Assembly: GCF_033441515.1 (NCBI RefSeq)
Contig: NZ_JAWQJT010000002.1
Span: forward strand, 2,542,001 to 2,606,000
DNA length: 64,000 bases
Direction: 5' to 3'
Source of the DNA: Amycolatopsis solani
GTDB taxonomy: Bacteria; Actinomycetota; Actinomycetes; Mycobacteriales; Pseudonocardiaceae
Shown here: positions 53,641 to 62,834 of the stretch, one piece after another
How the letters are laid out: every line of letters begins with the position of its first letter
How positions within the stretch are numbered: the stretch's first letter is position 1
Notes under the pieces: model-generated
Told to the model about the DNA's origin: nothing
Seen by the model: the letters and a program-made list of their open reading frames with translations, nothing else
The model's database searches: none
Position numbers and translations under genes: made by a program

Positions 53641-53894
53641 CGGTCGCTCGTCGCCTTCCCGGGTGACCCCCGGGAAGCTTTGCCCTGCCTGCGCGCGTCT
53701 TCCGCGAGCCGGCCCGTTCCCGGCTGCTCCCGAAGCGCCGGGCTCAGTCGCCCGTGCCGGCCCACGCCCGGCGCGGGTCCGGGAGAGCGCTCTGTTCTCC
53801 TGCCCACGCCTGGTGTCCCCGGGCCGGTCGCACCGGCGCGCCCGGACACGCCCGGGGACACCAGGTTCCGCATCCCCCGCCCCTGGAGGCAACG

Positions 53895-54956
53895 ATGCCC
53901 AGGCCCGTCGAAGACCGGCAGATCCCGTCCCGCGCGGCGGCACCCGAACGAGGGCCCGTGCCTTCGCGGGTGTCACGGCGGAAGTTCGTCCTCGGCGCGG
54001 CCGCGGGATTGTCCGCGCTCGCCCTCGCCCGGCCCGCCGCGGCCACGACGTCGCCGCGCGCGGTGGCGGACAGCGGCGCCCGGGTGCTCGCCGAGCAGCG
54101 GCTGAGCCCGACCATGCTCGACCTGACCGTCGACTCCCCGGCCCTGGCGGCCACCGCGATGGTGCGGCTGCTGCACCCGCCGGACTGGACCCCGGGTGCC
54201 ACCCGCACCTGGCCCGTGCTCTACCTGCTGCACGGCGCGGGCGACGACTACACGTCGTGGACGCGCTCGACCGACATCGCCACCTTCACCCGCGGCGCCG
54301 AACTGCTGGTGGTGATGCCCTCGGGGGGCCGTGACGGGTTCTATTCGGACTGGTTCAACCGCGGCGCCGGCGGGGCGCCGCGCTGGGAGACCTTCCACCT
54401 CACCGAACTGCGGCAGATCCTCGAGCGCGGCTACGGCGCCGGCCCCGTCCGGTCGATCGCCGGTCTGTCCATGGGCGGTTTTGGCGCGCTTTCCTACGCC
54501 GGACGGCACCCGGGGATGTTCGCCGCGGCCGCGTCCTACAGCGGCGTGGTGCACACGACCTACCAAGGCGCCCGCGGGCCGAGCCTGATCCAGGGCGTCC
54601 TGGTGAAGGACGGCTACGATCCCACCGCGCTGTGGGGCGATCCGAACCTGAACTCCGACGTCTGGGCCGCGCACAACCCGTACGACCTGGCGAGGAACCT
54701 GGGGGGCATCCCGCTGTACCTGGCCTGCGGCAACGGAACCCCCGGCGTGCTCGACCCGCCGGGCACGCCGCCGGACCTGTTCATCGAGCCGCTGTGCGCG
54801 GAGATGAACACCGCGCTCGCGCGCCGGCTGCGCGACACCGGCGCGACCGTCACGACGGACTTCTACGGCCCGGGAACGCACAACTGGCCGTGGTGGCAAC
54901 GTTCCCTCCACCAATCGCTGCCCCTGCTGACCCAGCCGCTGAACCTCGGGGGCTGA
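53895..54956 (+). CDS. Tat-exported esterase (antigen 85/esterase D-like)
   Basis: A 353-residue alpha/beta hydrolase. Residues 27-51 form a twin-arginine signal (SRRKFVLGAAAGLSALALARPAAA), so it is secreted. The nucleophile S192 is in GLSMGGFGAL and the His in GTHNWPWW. The fold resembles mycolyltransferase/antigen 85 and feruloyl esterase-type (CE1) enzymes; Amycolatopsis lacks mycolic acids, so a polysaccharide or acyl-ester substrate is more likely. ATG at 53895 follows TGGAGG. The downstream flank passes into the homopolymer artefact. Confidence 0.85.
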   Translation: MPRPVEDRQIPSRAAAPERGPVPSRVSRRKFVLGAAAGLSALALARPAAATTSPRAVADSGARVLAEQRLSPTMLDLTVDSPALAATAMVRLLHPPDWTPGATRTWPVLYLLHGAGDDYTSWTRSTDIATFTRGAELLVVMPSGGRDGFYSDWFNRGAGGAPRWETFHLTELRQILERGYGAGPVRSIAGLSMGGFGALSYAGRHPGMFAAAASYSGVVHTTYQGARGPSLIQGVLVKDGYDPTALWGDPNLNSDVWAAHNPYDLARNLGGIPLYLACGNGTPGVLDPPGTPPDLFIEPLCAEMNTALARRLRDTGATVTTDFYGPGTHNWPWWQRSLHQSLPLLTQPLNLGG

Positions 54957-55026
54957 CGGCCGGGCGATACCCCGGGTATCACCCGCGCGGGGGTCGCCGC
55001 GCCCGTGCAGGTCCAGAGAGTCGTGG

Positions 55027-55241
<215 letters not shown>

Positions 55242-56198
55242 ACGTCCGAGCAGGCGGACCGGCGGGCGGGGACGCGCGGCCGCGGCGCGGTATGCGGCGA
55301 CGAGATCGCCGGCGACAGCACCCGGTTCCCTGCGCAGCCGGCTCGGCACCGTCTGCACGAAGGCGACACCGGCCGCGGTGTAGCGGTTGTTCCTGGCCAG
55401 GGTCGCGGTGTAGCCGGGTTGTCCGAAGTGGAACTCGCAGGAGTCGATCTCCCAGGCCAGTGCGACGTCGTCGAGCCAGGCGTCGGGGGTGGCGAGGTAG
55501 CGGCCCTGCTCGTCGTGGACCACGGGGTTCCAGATCGGCTCCGGCAGACCGGTGCGGCGCCACAGCGCCATGGCCTCCGCTTCGGCGGCCGAGCGGGCGC
55601 CGCGACTGATTTCGGCGAGCGCTTCGCGGGGCAGGGCGCTTCCCCGGTCGCTGCCGTTCTCCAGCTCGGCCGACAGCTCGGCCGGATCGACCCGCAGCTG
55701 CTGGACGGCTTCGGCAAGCAACGCCCGGATCGGCGCGAGTTCGGTCAGCCGGCGGCACGCGTCCAGCACCGCCCGGGCCACCGGAGCCATGGCGAGCCCG
55801 CCTGCCCGGACCGTCGCGGGCATTCGGGTGGTCCGCTCCATGAGGACGTAGCCGCTGCTCATGGTCTTCAGGTGGGCCGGCAGCAGAAGGTGAACCGGCT
55901 CGCCCGGCTTGGCATCGCGCTTCAGTCCCTGGCGCCGGCAGGACTCCAATCCCGTGACGACTGCCGTGTCACCGCCGTAGAGCAGCGCGCCCTCGACCAG
56001 CTGGCGGCGGGTCGGGACGCCGGTGCGAAGCAGGACCACGCCCGGCAAGAGCCGCTGCCACGGCCGGCCGGGACGGCACCTTCGGTAGCTCGTGCGGGAA
56101 GGAACGCCCAGTTCTTGCAGCCGGGCGACGGTGATCACCCCTCGCCGACTGGCGGCGTAGAGCGCCTCGGCGTCCGCGGTCCACGATCGTCTCGTCAC
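55242..56198 (-). pseudogene. AbiEi/DUF559-like protein, 3' end lost in the homopolymer tract
   Basis: About 319 residues can be read from GTG 56198. The N-terminus is an AbiEi-type winged helix (YAASRRGVITVARLQELGVPSRTSYRRC); the later part (TPDAWLDDVALAWEIDSCEFHFGQPGY and LARNNRYTAAGV) has the PD...E-x-D spacing of DUF559/Vsr-like nucleases. Such proteins are frequent in actinobacteria and are annotated as hypothetical or AbiEi-family antitoxins. The reading frame enters poly-G at its C-terminus, so the true end is unknown; the break is probably technical rather than biological. Confidence 0.65.
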
Positions 56199-56311
56199 CG
56201 TTCGATCGTCTTGAGCCGGACTGCTCCGCGCCAGGCCCCTTCCGTGATCTGTGGACTACTCGGCCGCGCGTACCCCGGGCTGTGGACAACCTCGCGGGGG
56301 CCCGGGTTCGA

Positions 56312-56368
56312 AGGTCGCGAATGACTCATTCGGGACGTCGGAGGTCCCCAATGAGTCATTCGCGACCT
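56312..56368. repeat. nested palindrome (REP-like)
   Basis: Perfect 19-bp arms (56312-56330 and 56350-56368, containing AATGACTCATT/AATGAGTCATT) enclose an inner 5-bp stem GGGAC/GTCCC. The build (outer arm, small mismatch, inner stem) equals that at 41856-41901 although the sequence differs. It lies between the truncated AbiEi-like gene and the mraZ control region. Confidence 0.65.
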
Positions 56369-56390
56369 CTGGGCCGCGCGCCACCCTCGG

Positions 56391-56650
56391 CCCACCGGAT
56401 CCCACTCGCGTCTCGTGCGCCACGACCCGCAGCCCCACCGGACCCCACCGAGGGTCGACCGGCGCCCCCACCCGGCCCCACTCGCGGCCCCACGCGCCCC
56501 CACCGGCGCCCCCACTGGGCCCCACCGGGCACCCCGAGGGTTCCTTCGCGGCCGTTATGCGGACGCATGGGGAACAGCTGAGGTTGCTCCGGACCCCGCC
56601 GAGGGGGATCTTGGCCACCGGGCCCCACATCGGCCCCCACCTGCCCCCAC
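56391..56650. repeat. array of CCCAC boxes upstream of mraZ
   Basis: CCCAC (GTGGG on the other strand) starts at 56391, 56401, 56434, 56444, 56467, 56477, 56489, 56499, 56511, 56521, 56624, 56636 and 56646. Six pairs are exactly 10 bp apart, and 56467-56532 is a threefold 22-bp repeat with 10/12-bp alternation. The stretch has no gene. GTGGG resembles MraZ boxes but in the opposite orientation to those at the promoter. Otherwise nothing was seen between 56199 and 56705 apart from the palindrome. Confidence 0.6.
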
Positions 56651-56705
56651 CCTGCTGACCTGCAAAAACGGAACACACGACGGAGTGAGCCGCCGGTTTC
56701 TCGCG

Positions 56706-56746
56706 TTGACTGTGGTGAAAAGTGGGGTACGGTGGTGGCCAGTGGG
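56706..56746 (+). promoter_or_regulatory. mraZ promoter with four 10-bp MraZ-like boxes
   Basis: TTGACT (56706-56711), a 16-base spacer and TACGGT (56728-56733) form a sigma-A promoter with a start point near 56740. Over and after it, GTGG recurs at 56712, 56722, 56732 and 56742, one per helical turn. MraZ is known to bind direct repeats of TGGG/GTGG type with 10-bp period at its own promoter, so this is probably the autorepression site of the division cluster. Confidence 0.72.
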
Positions 56747-56812
56747 GCGGAAGGGAAGCCCTGGAGCCGTAGACGGTGGTTCGCCACCGGGTGCGGTAGG
56801 GAGGTGGAGGCC

Positions 56813-57244
56813 GTGTTCCTCGGCACCCACACCCCGAAGCTGGACGACAAGGGGCGGCTCGCGCTGCCCGCGAAGTTCCGCGACGCCTTGGCCGGCGGGC
56901 TGATGCTCACCAAGGGGCAGGACCACTGCCTCTTCGTCTTCCCCCGCGCCGAGTTCGAGCAGATGGCGCGCAAGGTCGCCGAGGCCCCGTTCACGAACGA
57001 GGCGGTTCGGGCCTACCAGCGCTACCTGTTCGCCGGGACGGACGAGCAACGGCCGGACGGCCAGGGGCGCATCACGATCGCGTCCGAGCTCCGCCGCTAC
57101 GCGGGGCTCAGCAAGGAGTGCGTGGTGATCGGGGCGATCACCAGGCTGGAGATCTGGGACGCCCAAGCGTGGCAGGGCTACCTGGAAGAACACGAAGACA
57201 GCTACGCGAAGGCTCGAGAGGAAGTACTGCCGGGCGTCTTCTAG
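56813..57244 (+). CDS. mraZ: transcriptional regulator MraZ
   Basis: A 143-residue DNA-binding protein with two SpoVT/AbrB-like halves ([25 protein letters not shown] and the second-repeat [18 protein letters not shown]). It controls the division and cell-wall cluster it heads. GTG at 56813 with GGAGG upstream fits the family N-terminus; a frame reaching 56732 adds non-conserved residues. Boxes for its binding lie over the promoter at 56706-56746. Confidence 0.95.
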   Translation: MFLGTHTPKLDDKGRLALPAKFRDALAGGLMLTKGQDHCLFVFPRAEFEQMARKVAEAPFTNEAVRAYQRYLFAGTDEQRPDGQGRITIASELRRYAGLSKECVVIGAITRLEIWDAQAWQGYLEEHEDSYAKAREEVLPGVF

Positions 57245-57263
57245 ACGTGCGGTCGCGGTGCAC

Positions 57264-57414
57264 CTTCGTCGTCGGGGGACGAAGAGGTTCGCCGCCCGTG
57301 CGACGAAGGGGAAGCCCACCCGGATGCCGTGAGGCCTCTGTCCGCTCAACAGCCCTGGTGCACCTTCCCCGGTACCAGGTCCGCAGCGGGCGGACAGGGA
57401 CCTGACGGCATCCG
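57264..57414 (+). promoter_or_regulatory. structured mraZ-rsmH intergenic RNA
   Basis: Two structures lie in the 217-bp gap. First, CTTCGTC (57264-57270) can pair with GACGAAG at 57278-57284 or with CGACGAAG at 57301-57308, giving alternative hairpins. Second, 57321-57346 pairs with 57391-57414 almost throughout (CGGATGCCGT with ACGGCATCCG, GTCCGC with GCGGAC), enclosing an inner stem CCTGGT/ACCAGG (57354-57359, 57374-57379). No U-tract follows. Possible attenuator, processing site or mRNA-stability element. Confidence 0.5.
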
Positions 57415-57461
57415 CCATATTTCCCCCGGGCCGCCCAGGCGAGAAAGGGGGAGGGGACACC

Positions 57462-58415
57462 ATGACGGCACCCGAGCACGTCCCGGTACTGCTGCGGCGC
57501 ATCGTCGAGCTGTTCACCCCCGTGTTCGCCGACCGCGACGGCGTCCTCGTGGACGCGACGGTCGGCCTCGGCGGGCATTCCGACGCCCTCCTCGACGCCT
57601 TCCCGCGGCTCCGGCTCGTCGCGCTGGACCGCGATCCGGCCGCGCTCGAGAAGTCCGCGGAGCGCCTCGCGCGCCACGGCGACCGCGTCGACTTCGTGCA
57701 CACGATCTACGACGGGCTGCCCGAGGCGCTCGCCGGGCTGAACCTCACCAAGGCCGACGGCATCCTGTTCGACCTCGGCGTCTCCTCGATGCAGCTGGAC
57801 CGGGCCGAACGCGGGTTCGCCTACGCCAAGGATTCGCCGCTGGACATGCGGATGGACCCGACCACCGGGTTCACCGCCGCCGACGTGCTGAACACCTACG
57901 CGCCCGGCGAGCTGATCCGGATCCTGCGCGACTACGGCGAGGAACGCTTCGCGCAGCGGATCGTCAAAGCCGTCGTGAAGGCCCGCGAACAGGAGCCGTT
58001 CACGACCAGCGGACGCCTGGTCGAGCTGCTCTACGACGCCGTACCGGCCGCCACCCGGCGCACCGGCGGGCACCCGGCCAAGCGCACCTTCCAGGCGCTG
58101 CGGATCGAGGTCAACGGCGAGCTGGAGGTGCTCCGGCGGGCCATGCCGGCCGCACTCGGCGCGCTGAGGACGGGCGGGCGGATCGTCGTCGAGTCCTACC
58201 AGTCGCTGGAGGACCGGCTCGTCAAGCAGGCGCTGGCCGAACTCGCGAAGTCCCGCACCCCGGAAGGACTTCCGGTCGAGCTGCCGGGACACGGGCCGGA
58301 GCTGAAGCTCCTGACCCGGGGCGCCGAGAAGGCCGGCGAAGAGGAGATCGAACGGAACCCGCGCGCCGCCTCGGTGCGGCTGCGGGCCGCTGAGAGGATC
58401 GGAGAGCCGCGATGA
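57462..58415 (+). CDS. rsmH: 16S rRNA (cytosine(1402)-N4)-methyltransferase RsmH
   Basis: A 317-residue SAM-dependent methyltransferase (MraW) that modifies C1402 in the decoding centre. [13 protein letters not shown], the SAM loop [28 protein letters not shown] and [14 protein letters not shown] are the family blocks. ATG at 57462 has GGGGGAGGGG upstream. Stop overlaps the ftsL-like ATG. Confidence 0.97.
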   Translation: MTAPEHVPVLLRRIVELFTPVFADRDGVLVDATVGLGGHSDALLDAFPRLRLVALDRDPAALEKSAERLARHGDRVDFVHTIYDGLPEALAGLNLTKADGILFDLGVSSMQLDRAERGFAYAKDSPLDMRMDPTTGFTAADVLNTYAPGELIRILRDYGEERFAQRIVKAVVKAREQEPFTTSGRLVELLYDAVPAATRRTGGHPAKRTFQALRIEVNGELEVLRRAMPAALGALRTGGRIVVESYQSLEDRLVKQALAELAKSRTPEGLPVELPGHGPELKLLTRGAEKAGEEEIERNPRAASVRLRAAERIGEPR

Positions 58416-59131
58416 CCGCTCCCACGAAGTCCCGCCGCCGCACCGCGCCGTCGACGCGGGGACGCACCGAGGCCGCCCGCACCACCGTCGAACCGGACCC
58501 GCAGCCGACCGAGCCGGGCAAGGCGTCCCGGCGCGGGTCGCGGGGCCGCACGTCCGCGGCCGAGCGCGCCTACGCGCGCCGCGCCCAGCGGGCCGACCTG
58601 CTCAAGGAGCGCGAGCCGCGCCCGGCGCCGAAGGCCGCGCCGGGCACGCCCGCGCCGAAGCTCAAGCTGAAGCTGCGGCTGCCGAAGTCGCGGGCCTCGT
58701 TCGTGCTGATGATGATGGCGCTGCTGGCCGTCGGCGTGGCCACCACGCTGTGGCTGTCCACGCAGGCGATCGCCGACTCCTACCGGCTCGAGCAGCTGCG
58801 CACCGCCAACGCGGGGCTGGCCGAGACGAAGGAACAGCTCCAGCGCGACGTCGCCAAGGCCGAGTCGCCCGCTTCGCTGGCCCCCGCGGCCCAGCAGCAG
58901 GGCATGGTGCCCGGGGGCGACCCGGCGCGGATCGTCGTCGGCCCGGACGGCAAGACCTCGCTCGTCGGCGAGCCCAAGAAGGCCAAGGCGGACACGCCGG
59001 CGGTGCCGGTCGCGCCGCCGGCCGCGCCCGCCGCGGGCACGCAGTCGCAGCAGGGCGCCCCGATCGAAGGTGACCAGCCCGCCGTGCCCGCCGAGGAGCA
59101 GCCGCCGGCGCAGCCGGGGGCCGGTCAGTGA
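58412..59131 (+). CDS. ftsL: FtsL-like cell-division protein
   Basis: A 239-residue bitopic membrane protein in the ftsL position. A basic, disordered cytoplasmic part (1-95) precedes one helix ([22 protein letters not shown], about 95-116), a short coiled coil with [19 protein letters not shown], and a Pro/Ala-rich extracellular tail. FtsL bridges FtsQ/FtsB and the FtsWI synthase. Sequence identity in this family is low, so assignment rests on place and layout. ATGA overlap with rsmH. Confidence 0.85.
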   Translation: MTAPTKSRRRTAPSTRGRTEAARTTVEPDPQPTEPGKASRRGSRGRTSAAERAYARRAQRADLLKEREPRPAPKAAPGTPAPKLKLKLRLPKSRASFVLMMMALLAVGVATTLWLSTQAIADSYRLEQLRTANAGLAETKEQLQRDVAKAESPASLAPAAQQQGMVPGGDPARIVVGPDGKTSLVGEPKKAKADTPAVPVAPPAAPAAGTQSQQGAPIEGDQPAVPAEEQPPAQPGAGQ

Positions 59132-61053
59132 TGGCTTCGAGCCGCGGACAGGTCCGCGCGCGCTCCGCGGGGAGCGCGCGCCGGACCTACGCCGCCGGGA
59201 CGCGCAGCGCGGCCGCACGCCGGGGCAACGGCGGCAACCGCACGCGGTTCTCCGCCGTGCGGCTGCTGCTGGTCGCCGTGCTGCTGGTCGCGGGCGGGAA
59301 ACTGGTGCAGGTGCAGTGGTTCGAGGCCGGGGCGCTGTCCGCCGCGGCCGAGCGGCAGCGCACCCAGACCATCGACATCCCGGCCCAGCGCGGGTCCATT
59401 GTGGACCGCAGTGGTGCCAAGCTGGCGTTCAGCGTCGAGGTGCGCACGCTTTCGGTGAACCTCAAGGCGCTGCGCAAGAGCATGACCGACTTCGCCGCGA
59501 AGAACCCCGGCACCGAGCGGACGTTCGACGCCGAGACGGCCGCCGCCGCGAAGTACATCGCCGGCAAGCTGCCTAACGTGATCGGCGAGCAGCAGCTGCT
59601 GGACCTGTTCCACAAGCAGGCGTCCTTCACCTACCTGGTGAACAACGTCGAGCCGTCGATCGCCGCCGACATCGTCAAGCACTTCGCCTGGATCGGCGTC
59701 GAGAAGCGCGCGCTGCGCGAATACCCGGGCGGCAGCCTGGCCTCGAACATCGTCGGCGCGGCGAACTGGCGCTCCGACGACCCGGACGTCTCCAAGCACA
59801 ACCTGCACGGCCTGGTCGGGCTGGAGCTGCTGCGCGACAACGACCTGGCGGGCACGCCGGGCCGGATGATGGTCAACACCAAGAACGGCAGCGAAAACGT
59901 CGTCATCCCGGGCACCGAGCACGACCTGCAGGCCGCGGTCCCCGGCTCGGACCTCGAGCTGACCGTCGACTCGGACCTGCAGTACGAGGTGCAGCGGCAG
60001 CTGTCGGACTACGTCCAGCAGTCGCACGCCAAGGGCGGGCAGGCGGTCGTGCTGGACGCCAAGACCGGCGAGGTCTACGCGCTGGCCAACGACAAGACGT
60101 TCGACCCCAACGACCAGACGACCTGGACCAACGAAGACCTGGCCAACCCCGCGGTCACCACGCCGTTCGAACCGGGGTCGGTGAACAAGATCGTCACCGC
60201 CACCGGCGCGATCGACGAGGGCATCGCGACGCCGGAGTCGACGATCCCGGTGCCCGGCGCGCTGCAGGTGGCCGACAAGACGGTGCACGACGCCTGGACC
60301 CACGGCACGCAGACGTTCACCACCGCCGGCATCTTCGCCAAGTCGTCGAACATCGGCACGTTGCTGCTCGCGCAGAAGATCGGCGAGGAGCACTACTCGG
60401 AGCTGCTCAAGCGCTTCGGCCTCGGCCAGCGCACCGGCGTCGGCCTCCCCGGCGAGAGCGCCGGCGTGGTGCCCGCGCGCAGCCAGTGGTCGGCGACGAC
60501 GTTCGGCAACCTGCCGATCGGGCAGGGCCTGTCGATGACGGTCCTGCAGATGGCGGGGATGTACCAGGCCATCGCGAACGACGGCCTGCGCGTCGAACCG
60601 CGGATCGTCAAGGCGAAAGTCAACCCGGACGGGACGACGGTGCCCGAGCCGGCGCCGAAGAGCGTCCAGGTGGTCAGCCCGCAGACGGCGAAGACGGTGC
60701 GCGACATGATGCGCGCGGTCGCCCAGAACGGCAAGGGCCTGCAGAAGGGCACCGCGCCGACGGCGGCGGTCGAGGGCTACCAGATCTCCGGCAAGACCGG
60801 CACCGGCCAGCAGGTCGACCCGCGGACGAAGGCCTACAGCGACCACCTGTACAACATCACCTTCGCCGGCATCCTGCCCGCCGACCACCCGCGGTTCGTG
60901 GTCGGCATCCGGCTGGACGCGCCGGACACGACGCTGCCGGTGGGGCACTCCGCGGCGCCGCTGTTCCACAGCATCGCGTCGTACCTGACGCAGCGGTACC
61001 AGATCCCGCTGTCGGACGGCCCCACGCCGGAAGTCCCGCTCATCGTCCAGTAG
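59131..61053 (+). CDS. ftsI: division-specific peptidoglycan transpeptidase (FtsI/PBP2-type, class B PBP)
   Basis: A 640-residue class B penicillin-binding protein that cross-links septal peptidoglycan. A basic tail and one membrane helix (VRLLLVAVLLVAGGKLV) are followed by the dimerisation domain and the transpeptidase with S350 in EPGSVNK (SxxK), S405-S406-N407 (SxN) and K555-T-G. The PBP step works with FtsW, which lies beyond the window. ATG at 59131 shares a base with the ftsL-like stop; a GTG at 59128 is an alternative. A strong terminator follows. Confidence 0.95.
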   Translation: MASSRGQVRARSAGSARRTYAAGTRSAAARRGNGGNRTRFSAVRLLLVAVLLVAGGKLVQVQWFEAGALSAAAERQRTQTIDIPAQRGSIVDRSGAKLAFSVEVRTLSVNLKALRKSMTDFAAKNPGTERTFDAETAAAAKYIAGKLPNVIGEQQLLDLFHKQASFTYLVNNVEPSIAADIVKHFAWIGVEKRALREYPGGSLASNIVGAANWRSDDPDVSKHNLHGLVGLELLRDNDLAGTPGRMMVNTKNGSENVVIPGTEHDLQAAVPGSDLELTVDSDLQYEVQRQLSDYVQQSHAKGGQAVVLDAKTGEVYALANDKTFDPNDQTTWTNEDLANPAVTTPFEPGSVNKIVTATGAIDEGIATPESTIPVPGALQVADKTVHDAWTHGTQTFTTAGIFAKSSNIGTLLLAQKIGEEHYSELLKRFGLGQRTGVGLPGESAGVVPARSQWSATTFGNLPIGQGLSMTVLQMAGMYQAIANDGLRVEPRIVKAKVNPDGTTVPEPAPKSVQVVSPQTAKTVRDMMRAVAQNGKGLQKGTAPTAAVEGYQISGKTGTGQQVDPRTKAYSDHLYNITFAGILPADHPRFVVGIRLDAPDTTLPVGHSAAPLFHSIASYLTQRYQIPLSDGPTPEVPLIVQ

Positions 61054-61068
61054 GCACAGTGCGTGAAG

Positions 61069-61092
61069 GCCCCCTCACCTGCGTGAGGGGGC
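61069..61092 (+). terminator. intrinsic terminator after ftsI
   Basis: GCCCCCTCAC and GTGAGGGGGC form a perfect 10-bp GC-rich stem with a CTGC tetraloop, flanked by AAG and CTTTC so the stem can extend with A-T pairs. It lies 15 bp after the ftsI stop and divides mraZ-ftsI from murE onwards, so murE probably has its own promoter in 61098-61247. Confidence 0.85.
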
Positions 61093-61247
61093 TTTCGTGT
61101 GCCCAGCGTCCACTTCGGTCAGCAGCGGGGGTGAAAGCGTTGCGGCGCAATGAGGTGCGCGTCGCCGTCTAGCACATGTGCCTCAGCCGCGCGCAATCGC
61201 CGTACCGCGTGCGGGGCCCCCGGACGGCCGCCGGTAGCCTCTTGGCC

Positions 61248-62834
61248 GTGTCCGTGTCCTCGTCCCGTTCCCAGGTGCCGGAAAGCCCGGTGAAAGCGGT
61301 CCCCGCGCCGCCGCGCCCGGCGCGCATCGACCCGGTCCCGCTGGCGACCCTCCTCGCCAGGGCGGACGCCCGCCTGATCGCCGAGCGGCCCGACGCCGCC
61401 GACCTCACCGTCACCGGCACCACCCTGCGGGCCCAGCACGTGCTGCCCGGCGACCTCTTCGCCGCCCTCCCGGGGGCCCGCGCGCACGGCGCCGACTTCA
61501 GCGACCAGGCGGTCGCCGCCGGTGCCGTCGCGGTGCTCACCGACGCCGCGGGCGCCGAGCGGCCCGCCCTGCGCGACGCCGGCGTCCCGATCCTCGTCCA
61601 CGCCGACCCGCGCGCCGCCCTCGGCGAGATCGCCGCCTGGATCTACGGCGAGCCCTCCCTGAAGCTGGCCATCCTCGGCGTCACCGGCACCTCCGGCAAG
61701 ACCACGACGTCCTACCTGGTCGACGCCGGGTTGCAGGCCGCGGGCCTGACCACCGGCCTGATCGGCACGGTGGAGACCCGGATCGCCGGCGAACGCCTGG
61801 TCAGCGGCTTCACCACACCCGAGGCACCGGACCTGCAGGCGCTGCTCGCGGTGATGCTCGAGCGTGGGGTCACGCACGTGCCGATGGAGGTCTCCAGCCA
61901 CGCGCTCGCGCTGGGCCGCGCCAACGGCACCCGGTTCGCGGTCGGCGCGTTCACCAACCTCTCCCAGGACCACCTGGACTTCCACAAGGACATGCAGGAG
62001 TACTTCGCCGCGAAGTCCCTGCTGTTCGACGGCCGCTCGACCACCGAGGTCGTCGTGGTCGACAGCGCGTGGGGCCAGGCCCTGCTCACGCCGCAGACGG
62101 TCACGGTGACCACGGACCCGGGCACCGACGCCCTCTGGAAGGCCACCGACCTGGAGGCCACCCCGCACGGCGAGCAGACGTTCACCCTGCACGGTCCGGA
62201 CGGCGTCAGCGTGCCCGCCCGGATCCCGCTGCCCGGCGAGTTCAACGTCGCCAACGCCGTGCTCGCCGCCGCGATCCTGAGCACCGCCGGCGTGGGCCTG
62301 GAGCACATCGTCACCGGGCTCGCCCAGGTGCAGGTGCCGGGCCGGATGGAGCGGGTCTACGTCGGCCAGGAGTTCACCGCCGTCGTCGACTACGCCCACA
62401 AGCCCGCCGCGGTCGCCCAGGGCCTGGACGCGCTGCGCGCCCGCACCGAGGGCCGGATCATCACCGTGCTCGGCTGCGGCGGCGACCGGGACACCGCCAA
62501 GCGCCCGATGATGGGCGAGGCGGCGGCCCGCCGCAGCGAAGTCCTGATCGTCACCGACGACAACCCGCGTTCCGAGGACCCCGCGGCGATCCGCGCGGCG
62601 ATGCTGGCCGGCGCCCGCGCGGTCGGGCCCGCCGAGGGCGGCGAAGTCGTCGAGATCGGCGACCGCCGCGAAGCCATCGCGCACGCGGTCGCGCTGGCCG
62701 GGCCGGGCGACATCGTCTTCCTCGCCGGCAAGGGGCACGAGTCCGGCCAGGAGGCCGGCGGCGTCGTGCACCCGTTCTCCGACCGCGACGAGCTGGCCGC
62801 GGCCATCAGAAACAAACTCGAGGTGAATGTGTGA
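61248..62834 (+). CDS. murE: UDP-MurNAc-L-Ala-D-Glu:meso-diaminopimelate ligase
   Basis: A 528-residue Mur ligase adding the third residue of the peptidoglycan stem. The ATP loop is GVTGTSGKTTT, SSHALALGR marks the central domain, and D438-N-P-R441 is the signature for meso-diaminopimelate rather than lysine. GTG at 61248 is chosen; the extra N-terminal residues to about 28 are typical of actinobacterial MurE. Stop overlaps the murF GTG. Confidence 0.95.
   Translation: MSVSSSRSQVPESPVKAVPAPPRPARIDPVPLATLLARADARLIAERPDAADLTVTGTTLRAQHVLPGDLFAALPGARAHGADFSDQAVAAGAVAVLTDAAGAERPALRDAGVPILVHADPRAALGEIAAWIYGEPSLKLAILGVTGTSGKTTTSYLVDAGLQAAGLTTGLIGTVETRIAGERLVSGFTTPEAPDLQALLAVMLERGVTHVPMEVSSHALALGRANGTRFAVGAFTNLSQDHLDFHKDMQEYFAAKSLLFDGRSTTEVVVVDSAWGQALLTPQTVTVTTDPGTDALWKATDLEATPHGEQTFTLHGPDGVSVPARIPLPGEFNVANAVLAAAILSTAGVGLEHIVTGLAQVQVPGRMERVYVGQEFTAVVDYAHKPAAVAQGLDALRARTEGRIITVLGCGGDRDTAKRPMMGEAAARRSEVLIVTDDNPRSEDPAAIRAAMLAGARAVGPAEGGEVVEIGDRREAIAHAVALAGPGDIVFLAGKGHESGQEAGGVVHPFSDRDELAAAIRNKLEVNV

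Noticed and set aside
54966..54980. GATACCC-C-GGGTATC palindrome after the esterase as a terminator or sigma-B promoter
   Set aside because: A one-base centre cannot form a hairpin loop, no GNNT box lies 14-16 bases upstream of GGGTAT, and the downstream sequence is unreliable.
56391..56650. Reading the CCCAC array as a CRISPR array
   Set aside because: Repeats are 5-8 bp with 5-7 bp spacers and no cas genes; it fits phased protein sites or a minisatellite, not CRISPR.
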